This document shows, one piece after another, positions 1-11,559 of a stretch of DNA of 64,000 nucleotides. Position 1 is the first letter of the stretch. Each line of letters opens with the position of its first letter. Made by a program: the position numbers and the translations under genes. Source of the DNA: Pyrus communis (lineage: Eukaryota > Streptophyta > Magnoliopsida > Rosales > Rosaceae); assembly GCF_963583255.1 (NCBI RefSeq), contig NC_084808.1:12795501-12859500 (forward strand). Reading direction: 5' to 3'. The notes below the pieces were generated by a model. That model did not search any database and was not told where the DNA came from. It was given only the letters and a program-made list of their open reading frames with translations.

Positions 1-183
1 TTGTACATGCATTCTTTTTATAAACACAAAGTGTTCTGATGTCATCCTTTCTTATATATATATATATATATATATATTGGCCCCCATTGCGTCACTTGAA
101 ATTTATTGACAACTAAGTAAACCAGAAATTAAACATCTAGTCCTTACCATGACCAGATTAATTTGATATTGAATAAAATATAT

Positions 184-298
184 AGTTAACTTTATTCAAG
201 GAAGATCGTAAATTTTATGATTAGTTAATTTATTCAAGGAAAATCGTAAATTTTGTGATTAGTTAATTTATTCAAGGAAGATCGTTCATTTTGTGATT
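184..298. repeat. Three tandem copies of a 38-39 bp unit
   Basis: Units run 184-222, 223-260 and 261-298. Each starts AGTTAA(C)TTTATTCAAGG and ends in TGATT. Copies differ at only a few bases. It lies in the presumed intron of the LRR gene. No function is visible. Confidence 0.85.
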
Positions 299-918
299 TG
301 CTTTTCCTTCCAGTACAAGACGTTGTTTTCTGGTTGGTGTATCTTTTCATGTCCCAAAGGCACACAGAATGCTCTAGTACTTGAGTGAGTCTTATTTGTA
401 TATTGCCTAATTAACTTAGCAGTCAACAATTTGATCACTTCCAAATAAAACTATAAATATTTTTGGAAGTGCGTCTTGATGCGGTGACTGCTTTTTTTGA
501 CTTGTGGGAGCCAAATGAATGGTGTGGGTGAACTTACAACAAAAAAGTCAAAAGTGAAATTAATGTCAAACTGAAAATTCTAGTAACAGTTTGCACGTAT
601 CGCGCACGCAAAGACATGCTGTAACCCGAGGCCGTACAACCGTAAGCTGAACAATACAAAATGGTTAAGGCACTTTAACGAGGTCAAACCCAATACAAAA
701 TAGTTCACCACTAGCGGTCTCACAAGTTAACAAGGCACTTATATCAGCAAGGGCACCAAGAGGGAAGGAAAGAAATTAGTGAAAAATAAAACTAAAACAC
801 TTGCTTAATTGATTACATATAAGAGATACTACAACACATACTCAATTGAGATGAATAGTTTTAGTCTCTAAATATTATCAGTAAACTTGATTATATATTT
901 TTAATCTCTAATTTCATA

Positions 919-964
<46 letters not shown>
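919..964. repeat. ATAC/AT compound microsatellite
   Basis: About six ATAC units are followed by about ten AT units, ending some 70 bases before the splice acceptor of the LRR exon. Such tracts vary in length between individuals. Confidence 0.9.
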
Positions 965-1035
965 GTATAATTGTGCATCAGACTAGATTATTGTTAAAGC
1001 CAATTGGACTGAATTGTGATTTTACAATGACTCAG

Positions 1036-1714
1036 GTCAATGGAAGAGCTGAATGCCAACTTCAACAAGCTGAGCCACCTCCCAGACACCATTGGTTTTG
1101 AACTCAATAACCTCAAGAAGCTATCAGTGAACTCCAACAAGCTTGTCTTTCTACCACGCTCCCTCACCCATCTTACGTCTCTGCGCGTACTCGATGCTCG
1201 TCTCAACTGCCTCAGGTCCCTTCCTGAAGATCTTGAGAACCTTATCAACCTTGAAGTTCTCAATGTAAGCCAAAATTTCCAGTACCTCGAAACCCTACCA
1301 TACTCCATTGGCCTCCTTTTGTCTCTAGTAGAATTGGACGTCAGCTACAACAAGATCACAGCCCTACCAGACTCCATTGGATGCCTCAAGAAGCTTCAGA
1401 AGCTTATTGTGGAAGGAAACCCTATGGTTTCTCCTCCTCCTGAGGTGTTTGAGCAAGGGTTGCATTCAGTGAAGGAGTATCTTAGTGAGAAAATGAATGG
1501 TGGCCACAAGACTCCGCCAAAGAAGAAGTCTTGGATGGGCAAGCTGGTGAAGTATGGCACGTTCAATGGGGCCAACCGAAGCGGACCTCGAGAGGAGAGA
1601 GGAGGGTTCATCATGCCTGAGTACCGCTCAATTGACGGCCTTGCTTCTCCGAGGTATATGGGGATGTTCTCACCCCGTCGCCTCTTCTCTCCCCGTACTT
1701 ACTTCAGTCGGTGA
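1036..1714 (+). CDS. Plant intracellular Ras-group-related LRR protein (PIRL), last exon
   Basis: Cytoplasmic leucine-rich-repeat protein of the plant-specific PIRL family, related to animal SHOC2/SUR-8 scaffolds; Arabidopsis members act in pollen and gametophyte development. The exon starts after the acceptor AG at 1034-1035; the G at 1036 completes a split codon, then S-M-E-E-L. About five LRRs of 23 residues follow with the LxxLPxxIGxL.xLxxLxVSxNKL pattern (residues 1-135 counted from the Met at 1040). Then come the family junction PPPEV..QGL..VKEYL, a basic KKKSW segment and the C-terminal SRSIDGL-type tail ending SPRTYFSR before TGA at 1712-1714. The Met at 1040 is probably internal, because full proteins are longer (roughly 350-500 aa) and the matching region of relatives continues upstream. 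The tail and repeats look most like the PIRL6/8 group, but I would not assign a number. The exon itself shows no damage. Confidence 0.88.
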
Positions 1715-2494
1715 AGGGTAAAAATGTTGAAAGAAAATTAAGAAAACTACGTATGTTCATGAATCATGAGCCTTCGTACTCATGAGGATCGGGTTAATTA
1801 TAAGGAAAACTAACGAAAAGTCCAAAAAAACTTTTTTTTTTAATGAAAAGTCATTTTTAATGGTATAATGAACAGTGCCAGAGAAAAGTATAAATGTGGT
1901 TTTTCGTTAAAAGTGAACAGTATCGGGAGTGTTTTGTTAAACCTCCCTTAATTATATCGTGTGTGCGAGCGCACGCGTGCGCTTTTGTTTTGGGTTGTAT
2001 TGAAAATTCATGATGTTGGACGTATACATGTAGGTTATTGGGGTTTATATGCTTAGTAGGATCGATGGTTGACTTGGGTAAGCCTAAGCCCCTTGAGAAG
2101 ATCACGTAGATTGCGTTAGAAAAAGTAGTGGTTTTGCAAAGTTATAGGTCTCGTATATGTACGTATATATAGGTAATGGGTTATCTGTGTTTATATATAT
2201 ATTCATGCATGTCTAGTCTGTAAATAAATTTCATGGGCTTCATACACAGTTTTGAATGTTTTGATAAATAAGTAACACGTGTAGAAACAGGAATATTTGT
2301 ACACGTTAACTTATCTAGTTTTTTTTTTGGCTCATATATATGTTAATATAACGTTACTGCAAATTTTCTCCACTCCGCTCAGAAAGAATCACTGGCGAGT
2401 AATGTCCCCATTTGGTGTTTCTTAATTAAGAGACTGGGTAGTTTGACCAGTCTTTCTTTTTGAGTAATATTAGGGAGATACATATTAATATCAA
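1715..2494. other. 3' flank of the PIRL gene
   Basis: Contains the expected 3' UTR. AATAAA-like signals include AATAAATTTC near 2224. No gene is seen beyond it. Short A- and T-rich runs and TATATA stretches occur (for example around 2160-2205). Open frames here are short and AT-driven. Confidence 0.5.
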
Positions 2495-3810
2495 ATCATA
2501 TTATTAGAAAAATTATTTGCACGACAAAATTTTAGACGACGAGGCAGATTTCACCATGCAAGTGCTCGGCTTTCGTCGCATAATATCGTCACGGCCAAAA
2601 AAACTTGAAAACCTTAGGTGACGAACTAGGTAATTCGTTGCACAATTTCTAGGGAAAATGCTGTGAAATGAAGATTTGGCGCCAATTTATCACTCAACAA
2701 ACTTTTTCTTGTGCGAGGAAACCTGTGTCACTGTTTACATTTTGCGCGACGAACAGATGCCTTCATTGCCAATGTGTTTGAACTGGTCGGTGAGTCATTT
2801 ATCCAGAAAAACAATTGTAAACCTTAGGCGACGAATGCTTCGTTGTGTAAAGGGTTCTTGGGATTCTTTAAAAACTCAGAACAACTCTTTTCTCCTCATT
2901 TATCTCTTCCTCGTCTTTTTCCCCAACCCCCTCTCTTTCTTCTCCCCCAACTCAAAACTTTCTATCCTCCAAACTCCAAAACTTTCTCTCCCCCATATCC
3001 TGTTCTTGTTTCCTTTTTCCTATACTTTCACCAACAACGATTTTCGATTTCCAAAAGTCTTTATATCTCCAAATAAAGAACAAATTTGTTTCGGTAATTA
3101 ATTTTATTTTTTGAATCGTGTCTCATAAGTTGTGGGTTTTCGAACATATGAGAATTATAATATTGTAGATGTCCGATTCTGGTGCTGCTTCAACTGGACA
3201 GGCATCCGACAGTGAACCGATTGTGACATAAGAAGGGGAAGGATCTCGGACAGGTAATACCCAATTTTGTATAAATTTTATGGTTGTTTTTGTTGGAAAA
3301 ATTTACTGCATTATTGTAGTAAAAGTTTATGAATTTACTGAGTTTGTTTATGAAAAATTTTGTTTTTTTTTTTTTTTTTTGGTAGAGAAATACAAAAAGA
3401 AAATGTCTCGCTGGGCTAGAGAGCTGATGAATGATGGGCGGAGGCGCATCAAGTATGACATGCGGCTTAAGGAATCTAAGACGGAGACGCACTATATGCT
3501 TGTGCATGACTAAGGGCCATTATTGTGGGACAAATGTCCTACGAAGTCTCGGAGGAAATGAAGAAGTATTGAATGGGCTATTAGTATTGTCAATATATTA
3601 GTAATTTAATAATTAATTTTGAATTTTTCATATAAAATATTTTATATTATAGTAAAATATTAATAATTTTTAATATTTTAATACTTTGCGCACAACAGGT
3701 TGATTTTATTATTGATGATATTGACTCTAACCTCTTGAATTACATCGATGACGTATTCAAGAGGCATTACCGGGAGTTGAAGCATCATGCCGTCCAAGGT
3801 ACACAAGCAC
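2495..3810 (+). mobile_element. Degenerate CACTA (En/Spm-type) transposon remnant
   Basis: Two coding islands resemble the smaller protein of plant CACTA elements. One lies at about 3400-3510 and includes the string RWARELMNDGRRRIKYD. The other, at about 3700-3800, reads as a DxDxxxxxYIDDVFKRHYRELK type of sequence, typical of the conserved core of Ptta/En/Spm-like proteins. Intron-like AT-rich DNA separates them. Upstream, at 2530-2860, CCTTAGG(T/C)GACGAA and other CGACGA-type motifs recur, as in CACTA subterminal repeats, and a CATATTATTAGAAAAATT near 2495 could be a decayed terminus. No intact transposase and no clean inverted ends were found, so both boundaries are estimates. Confidence 0.42.
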
Positions 3811-4334
3811 CACTACTACAATAGTTGTTTTATTTAGTTGTTATGGACGAATAAAATATTTTCTTAGATATGTATTTGGATTATAATATTTTTTTATTTA
3901 ACATTTAGGGATGTTAGAATTAAATATTTTCTTAATTTGTATCCAGATTAAATATTTACTTTAAGTATTTATTTGCTTAATTTGATTTACCTTATATGGA
4001 CGCTTTAAATATCTCTTTTAAATATTTTATTTCTTTAATTTAATAAAAAAAATTAGTAATACTTTTTAATTTAACAAAAAAACGTAAACAAATAAATACT
4101 TAAAAGTAAATATTTAATGGTATGTATGATTACTAGTATGAAAATGTGAGTCTGGAACTCTAATAGAGGTATTCTATAGAACTTGTATGTATTTATGACA
4201 AGATATTTGGTTATATGAGAATTTGACATTGTATATGCTTACATTGTAAAGCATACGTGTTGATGTAGGGGCAAGTTGTGTGTGAATGTGACTGCACCAT
4301 GTAATAGTGGTACATGGATGATCTTGCTTGGTAT

Positions 4335-5290
4335 TGTAGACATGTAAATTTCGTTGCATACAAATGATGCATCACAAAGCTCCACATGGCATATGACTTA
4401 TCATAAATGGACAAGTCATCAATGACATGTGATACAATTCAAGCAACGGAAGCTCAAAACTTCCCCAAAATTCGGCAAAAAGGGGGAAATATCCCTTAAA
4501 ATCGGCAAGGGGCCGAAATTGCTCCCAAAATCGGAAAGAAAGTTAAAGCATCTTCATAAAACAAACAAGAATTGAAGATTGCTCGCAAAATAGGCTAGAA
4601 AGCCCTATAATTCGGCCAAGCAAGGGAAAGTGGCTTAAATTAAGATACAAAACATGCCTAAATTCGCCCATGGACGAATCAAGACACAAATCAAAACCAA
4701 ATCCACCTAAAGGCATGGGTTTGGAAGTCTATAAATACATGGTCCCAAGACAAGCATAAGGTTGAAAATTTCTACATTGAAGGGCCGAAATTCTCACAAA
4801 GGGAAAACCTCTGCCAAATCTTTGAAGACTAATACGCTGCCAAAGCTCTCTTCGAAAAACGCACAATAAAAGCTGAAACTTTCTTTCGACCAAAGCCAAA
4901 GCATTCCCTTGAAGAATCAACAAGCAATGTGCTGATTCCTTCAAGACTTTGTTGCAAGGTCAAAACTTGTAACGACGTTCGATTCAAGATCAAGTCACCA
5001 AGACCCTTGAATTAACAAAATCCTACATCAACACTTCCTTTGTTGCAGCTTTGAGGTAAAGACCATCCAAACATTGTTTCAAGCTCAAAACTTAAAGCAA
5101 TCGTTCAATCATTCGTCCGAGATCAAGTCATTGCAACCCTTGGATCAACAACCTACACATCTACATCAAATTTGAAGAATGAATCAGAGGAAAATTGTAA
5201 ACAGAGATTGTAACCCTACAAATTCATCAATACAAATCTACTTTGTACACGTGTTCTTGTTTCATTCGTTACAAAATTTTCGTGTTTACA
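4335..5290 (+). repeat. 5' LTR of the Tat-type element
   Basis: Starts TGTAGACATG and ends GTGTTTACA, so it has the usual TG...CA ends, over 956 bp. A TATA box (TATAAATA, 4730-4737) probably drove the element's transcript. Its match, base for base with a few substitutions and small indels, is the 3' LTR at 22790-23723. Directly after the end is AATTTGGCATGCTCGGTGGG, the place of the primer binding site; I could not match it to a particular tRNA with confidence. Confidence 0.92.
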
Positions 5291-7105
5291 AATTTGGCAT
5301 GCTCGGTGGGACATTTCTGCCTCTCATCTTTGTCTTCAAATCCGCAAGAAACACATATAGCATCAAGAAAGGATCAAGCTGTTCCAGTAACCAATGCGAA
5401 TAACAAGAACATCCTTGCCACAAGTAATGGCACTTTGGGCTTCACAACCCGAAGCAAGGCAAGAGCTCTTTTTGCCGTGCCTTCCACCCATACATCAACT
5501 TTGCTGAATGAGTTAAAGCACCCGAGGCATGAACCCGTGATCACCCTGGCCTCGATAAGAACGCTAAGGGAAGAAAGCCTCAGGAGGTACTCTAAGTCGT
5601 TGATTTCTTATGCCTACTCAAGCAGTAGCTCGTATCTCATAGCCATGCAAGTTATGACTACTAGTGCAACGTCCATCGATGAGCGACTGGCTCAAATGAA
5701 TGAAGCAATTGCAAGGCTAACAAAGACCGTGGAGGAAAATGACTTGCAAATTGCCGCACTCGTCAACAGACTAAAAGTGCAGAATGACGAAAAAGTTAAC
5801 CGCAACCCAAAGGTTTATCTACAAAAAAAGGAAACCGACAAGGATAAGGAGCTTCAATGGAAAAAGTCGAGGAGAAGCAGGACCAAGCAACGGTACTCAT
5901 GAGATCTCTCTCTATCCAGCGGCTGCAAGAGATGATCATTAGCACAATCAAAATGCAGTAGGAAGGAAGCTCACACAACTCTGTGCTATACTCAAAACCC
6001 TACTCCAAAAAGATTGATGACTTAAAGATGCCAAGGGGTTATCAGCCACCTAAATTTATGCAATTTGATGGAAAAGACAATCCTAAACAACATATTGCCC
6101 ATTTTCAGTGAAACCCACAACAACGCTGGGACGGAAGGAGACTACCTAGTTAAGCAATTCTTACGCTCACTTAAGGGTAACGCCTTTGACTGGTACACCA
6201 ACCTCGAGCCAGAGTCTATTAACAGCTGGGACCAGCTTGAAAGGGAATTCCTCAACCGCTTCTACAGCACCCACCATACCGTAAGCATGTTGAAGCTGAC
6301 AAGTATAAAGCAGTGGAAGGATGAACCTGTCATCGACTACATTAACATATGGCGTTCATTAAGTCTGGATTGCAAAGATTGGCGCGTTCATTAAGTCTAG
6401 ATTGCAAAGATTGGCTTTCTGAAACCTTCGCCATTGAGATGTGTGTTTAAGGCATGCACTGGGGGTTACATTACATCCACCAAGGCATAAAATCTAGAAC
6501 GTTTGAGAAGTTGGCAACTCGATCCCACAACATAGAGCTGAATATCGCCAATTATAGGAAAATGAGCCAATCACTGACTTCAAGAAGGACAAGGTGTTTG
6601 CTCCGAAGATGGACAAGACTGGGAAGAAGCCCACCAATGAAGCTTTTACCATCAACTCTACCCCCATCAAGACCTCTTCCGCACCCGTTAAGATTTTCTC
6701 CAAGAACAAAATGAAGTAGATGAAGAGAGGTGAGCCTTCTCGCACCCAAAACAGGTACAAAAACACCTTGAGGGAACTAGAGCAGAAGACGTACCCTTTT
6801 ACTGACTCTGACATGACTGCAATGTTAGATGACTTGCTGGAAAAGAAGATGATCGAGCTACCCGAATGCAAGTGCCCGAAGAGATGAATCATGTTAACGA
6901 TCATAGGTACTACAAATACTATCGTATTATGAGTCATCATGTTGGCAAGTGCTTCGTTTTCAAAGAGCTCATCATGAAGCTGGCACAACAAGGACGAATT
7001 AAACTTGACCTGGAAGACATGGTTGCAACACATACTACTACGATTACGTTTGGATCCTTCGATCCCGTGCCTCTCCAAGTAACGTTTGACCACTCCCGTT
7101 CATGA
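5291..7105 (+). pseudogene. gag pseudogene of the Tat-type element
   Basis: Broken into several frames. The N-terminal part (about 5390-5900) reads through a TRSKARALF-type start, a PRHEPVITLASI segment and a coiled-coil-like stretch beginning IDERLAQMNEAIARLTKTVE. The capsid domain (Retrotrans_gag) lies at about 6060-6420, with NNAGTEGDYLVKQFLRSLKG, WYTNLEPESI and EREFLNRFYST clearly visible. It is interrupted by stops near 6110 and 6395. There is a short local duplication around 6355-6410 (the words CATTAAGTCT and GATTGCAAAGATTGG repeat), which breaks the frame. Later fragments to about 7105 still carry the family's MNHVND.YYKYYRI.SH motif with a downstream SFDPVP. No function remains. Confidence 0.85.
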
Positions 7106-7639
7106 TCAAGCTATACAGCACCTTCTGCACAACCATCATTGGGGGTAAGCCACCAAAATGCACCTACTAACAATGAAGAATAGTGGACACTGGTGACCTA
7201 CAAAAAGATAGGGAAGCCAAGACCATAAGCCACAAAGCCAAAGGTGGAACAAAGAAGAAAACACTGTCGTCGTAACAGTAAGAAGCCTAAAAGAAACGTA
7301 AGAGCTACTAAGCCAATGTACGCCAAGGAACCTATGGAGCAAGAGCCACGCATTCTCGTCTTTTTGCATGAGTACTTCCCGAAAGACTTATTCCAATAAT
7401 GCACTATCGATGTCTGTCACATGGTTGAAATAGAGATAGAAGAGCACTCAAAAGGCAAAGCTATTGCTGTCGAGGAAGAGATGACCCTCATGCCCAAAGA
7501 ATACCTGATGACATACTTTAGCATTGAGGAAGCGCTACGGTTGCCCAAGGAGATGTGAAAAGCACTAGTAGCGGTCTTGGCGAGTCCTGACGACCACGAA
7601 GTGCAAGAAAGCAAAGACGAAGGCTTGAAGCTTCGGCCA

Positions 7640-8400
7640 CATGCTGTGCCGCCCATGATGCAATCATCTTTATTGACGAAGACTTGCTACTAGGGTCAAA
7701 GCCTCACAACCGTCATTTCTTTGTCTCTGGGTACATGAGGGAGCACAAAGTCAACCGTATGCTTGTGGATGGGGGATCGGCCATACACATCATGCCAAAA
7801 TCAACAATGACCATAATCGGCATTAAGGTGGATGAATTGTCCTGAAGTCGCCTTCTAATTCAAGGTTTTAACCAAGGAGGACAAAGAGCAATGGGTATGA
7901 TCCGAGTCGAGATGACCATTGGTGAACTCAAGTCAAGCAAGCTATTTCATGTGATTGACACAAGAACTTCATACAGCTTGCTTTTAGGAAAGCCTTGGAT
8001 CTATGAGAATGGAGTGGTGCCATCCACCCCCACCAATGCTTAAAATTCTACCGAGAAGGGGTGAAGGTGATACAAGGCGACACCAAGCCATTCATCGAAG
8101 CCAAATCACACTTCGCGGATGCCAAGTTTTGCATAGATGAAGACATGGTGCCCAAAGCTTTTCCAAAAAAGATCAAATCCACAGTAAAGCCATACCTAAG
8201 AAACAGGAGTGGCAAGCCGTGCCCAAAAAGCAAGAAGATGAAGCCTTGCTATCTTCAAGCAAAGATGATGATGAGTCTGCCAAACCTACAACAACCAAAG
8301 TGTGATGCCCTCAAAAGGACCAAACACTCTCGTTTTCCAATACGTCCCCATATCAAGAAGAAAAAATGGGCAATCGTCATTCGAAACTAAAACATGCAAA
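7640..8400 (+). pseudogene. Retropepsin-like protease region
   Basis: The aspartic protease core VDGGS is encoded at 7765-7779 within the family string MLVDGGSAIHIMPKSTM. The upstream DEDLLLGSKPHNR.FFVSGY and downstream IQGFNQ.G...GMIRVE and LLGKPW motifs also fit gypsy proteases. Stops near 7842 and 8041 split the frame. The protease would have cut the Gag-Pol polyprotein. The stretch 8400-9400 that follows reads as a low-conservation linker with several stops. Confidence 0.75.
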
Positions 8401-9399
8401 GCCAACACACAGTTGCACAAGGACGATGTAAAACTGCTCAAGACAAATGCCGTTTTACCTTTGACATAGCTAGGTGATGCTAAAGTTTCAAAGCCATCAC
8501 AAGGTTTCGTAAAACCTCTTCCAAAGGGGGCGGAGCCAAGCTCTCTTCCAACCAAGAAGACCAAAGAAGGTTTTGACCCAAACGTCTACAAACTCATGTC
8601 AAAGGCTGGGTATGATTTCGTCTCATCTTCAGATCTTGGAAAGAATAATACAAACACTATCAACAACAAAAAACGTAACCTCTCTGAGACTCAAAAAAAG
8701 TTGAAGAAGCATGGTTACGAAATGACAACAACAAAGCTAGACTTGGCTTCACACCAAATACACCTGTGAAGATTTTAAGAAAAGTGAAAAACATTAGTAC
8801 TCAACACATTAGCGTGAAGGTTGAACAAAATCAAGAGGAGCCTAAACCCGCTTGTCGAACGTCAGTCTTTGATAGACTAAATCATTCAAAACCTAAAATT
8901 TCAGCATTTGATCGCATTGTGGTCAAGATCAAACTTCCGTCTTCAAGCGATTTAACATGCCAACACCCCAAAGCTCTATTTTCGAAAGGTTGTCAAAACC
9001 TAAGAAACAAAGGAACACGGCTAGCTCTCATTCACGACGGTCGGCCTTGGAAAGACTTAAAGAAACCAAGAAGCCTTCTAGAAAGAGGAAGACAACGCCG
9101 AAGGAAGAAAAGCTCGACTATCTAACAGAAAAAAGACGATATTCGAAGCTTGATTCCTTCAAGGATGAAATGCCAAGCAACCTTAAAGGTTAACACAAAA
9201 GGACAACCGAAGGTAAATAGGTGCATCATCATCCACACTGGCCAATTTTCACGCCAATAAGCCCAAGAGAACGACACTAAAGAGGAGGTCCAAGATGTCT
9301 TCCACATCACAATCCAAGAAGACAAAACAGATAAAATCCCCGAGGAAGACGTCACTGTTACGTCACCATAGCTTAAGGATGGGGGGCAAGCCACGGTTG

Positions 9400-10927
9400 A
9401 TGATCTCAAGGAGCTCAACTTAGGCACAAGCAAGGAACGGAAGCCTATCTTCGTAAGTGCACTACTAAGTATGGACAAGATCGAAAAGTACCACCAATTG
9501 CTAATGGAGTACAAAGACGTATTTGCTTGGACCTACAAAGAAATGCCTAGCCTTGACCTTATCATCACCGTGCATCGCCTTGCAGTTAAGCTTGGAACGC
9601 GACTGATAAACCAAACTCAAAGACGCTATTGATCCGAGCTCATCCTATAAATTGAAGCTGAAATTGACAAGCTAATCAATGCAGGCTTCATGTGAGAGGT
9701 GCATTACCCTAAATAGATCTCCAACATCGTCATTGTCCTTAAGAAATCTGGACAAATATATGTTTATGTAGATTTATGCGACCTCAACGATGCTTGGCTG
9801 AATGATGACTTTTCCTTGCCAAACATCGAAATCATGGTGGACGCGACCACTGGCCACGAGGCCTTATCATGCATGGACGACTCCTCTGGGTATAATCAAA
9901 TCCCTATGGCTCCTAAGACGAGGAACTAACAACCTTCTGCACTCCAAAAGGTATCTACTACTACAAGGTAATGCCCTTTGGCTTGAAGAACGCTGGGGCT
10001 ACATATCAACATGCAATGCAGAAGATCTTCAATGACATGCTGCACAAAAATATAGAATGTTACGTAGACGATGTAGTTATAAAACCAAGAAGAGATCTGA
10101 TCACTTGAATGATTTACGAATGGTGTTTGACAAACTACGGCACTACAACCTCAGATGAACTCATTGAAGTGTGCATTTAGTGTCACCTCTGGGAGTTCCT
10201 CAGTTTCATTGTCAAGCATCATGGCATTGAAGTGAACCAATCAAAGAATAAGGCCACTCAAAGCATGCCCGAGCCAAGGAATCTACATGAGTTGAAAAGT
10301 CTACAAGGATGGTTAGCCTTCATTAGGCGTTTTATCTTTAACCTTGCCGGTCGCTGTTAACCCTTCAGTCGACTCATGAAGAATGATGCTCCATTCATAT
10401 GGGATGACGCATGTCGCAATGCCTTTGAGAACATTAAAAGTTACCTGGCAAGCCCACCTGTCTTAGGAGCTCCCGTGCCTAGAAAGCTGTTCATTCTATA
10501 CATTGCCGCACAAGAGGGTTCCATTGGAACACTCTTGGCACAAGAAAATAAAGAATAAAAGGAAAGAGCCATCTACTACCTAAGTAGAACTATCACTAGT
10601 GTTGAGCTTAACTACTCACCGATCGAGAAGATGTGCCTTGTCTTAGTCTTTACCGTCTAAAAGCTTAGACACTACATGCATACTTACATCATCCACTTGG
10701 TTGCTAAAGCCGACCCAGTCAAGTACGTTATGTCCAAACCTGTTCTAACAGGGCAACTAGCTAAATGGGCGTTGCTTCTCAACCAACACAAGATCATCTA
10801 CGTCTCAGCTAAAGCTGTCAAAGGACAAGCGCTAGCAGACTTCCTTGCCGATCATCCAATCCCAACCAATTGGAAATCTCAGACGACTTGCCTGATGAGG
10901 AGGTGTTCTACGTCGACATCTTCCTGA
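9400..10927 (+). pseudogene. Reverse transcriptase and RNase H pseudogene (pol part 1)
   Basis: Frame-broken RT. Readable landmarks are YKDVFAWTYKEMP at about 9510, INAGF at about 9680, the LNDAW and FSLPNIE region at about 9785-9830, and the catalytic YVDD box at 10061-10072. After it comes FIRRF at about 10320, then the first RNase H: FIWDDACRNAFENIK, a LFILYIAA-type strand, and the LNYSPIEKMCLVLVF and KPVLTGQLAKWALLL motifs. These orders are standard for Ty3/gypsy Pol. At least seven internal stops or shifts make this a dead copy. Confidence 0.88.
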
Positions 10928-10939
10928 CATAGACAATGT

Positions 10940-11361
10940 TCTTCGATGAATTTGCATAAGCAGACGGAGCAGGGGCAAGAGTAGTGTTCATGTCGCCACA
11001 AAGACAAATACTACCTTATTTCTTTCGACTAAGCGAGCTATGCTCTAACAACGTCGCTGAGTACCAAGCATTGATTATTGGACACCAAATGGTGATCGAC
11101 ATGGAAATCACAACGCTAGAAGTGTATGGCGACTCTAAGCCCATAATCAATCAACTTTTGACTGAATATGAAGTAAGGAAAAATGATTTTGCCCCATACT
11201 TTCGGCTAGCAACCCAACTACTACAAAAGTTCGAGGCCGTGACGCTGGAACATGTGCCAAGAAAAGAAAATCAAATGGTGGATGCTTTCGCTAACCTAGC
11301 CTCAAGTATGGTGCTAGGAGAAGACGAAGCTACGGATGTGCCAGTTTGCCAAGATGGGTGA
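10940..11361 (+). pseudogene. Second (archaeal-type) RNase H domain
   Basis: Directly after the first RNase H is another domain with the ARNH pattern: a damaged start (D-G-A-G near 10970), CSNNVAEYQALIIG with the catalytic Glu, LEVYGDSKPIINQL with the second Asp, and HVPRKENQMVDAFANLAS near the end with the last Asp. This doubled RNase H defines the Tat/Ogre-like lineage among plant gypsy elements. The frame is open over 10984-11361, the best-preserved stretch of pol. Confidence 0.85.
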
Positions 11362-11559
11362 TCCCGCTCGTCACTGAAATTCAACTGGATGATACAAAGT
11401 CATCTCAGTACTTCCAGTCGACACTAAAGAGTGGAGACAGCAGCTGGTTAACTACTTGGGGCATGGAAATGTTCCAAACAATCCTAGACACCACTCTGAA
11501 ATACGTCAACGAGCACCTCGCTTCCTCTACTACAAAGGAACACTCTACCAACACTCTTT

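Larger units (their letters stand above)
1..1035 (+). other. Probable intron upstream of the PIRL last exon
   Basis: AT-rich DNA without a believable coding stretch. It ends in the 3' splice site at 1034-1035 that opens the LRR exon, so it is probably the 3' part of the preceding intron, with the start of the gene before the window. It holds a (TA)n run near 53-78, a three-copy tandem repeat (184-298) and an ATAC/AT microsatellite (about 919-964). The stretch at roughly 590-740 is less AT-rich and could be an old repeat fragment, but I do not recognise it. Confidence 0.6.

Noticed and set aside
1040..1042. Translation start of the LRR gene
   Set aside because: The Met is in frame directly behind a splice acceptor and matches an internal position of the family, so the exon was taken as the last of a longer gene.
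6494..7093. 199-codon minus-strand frame in the gag region
   Set aside because: Opposite to recognisable gag fragments; composition-driven hydrophobic peptide without a domain.
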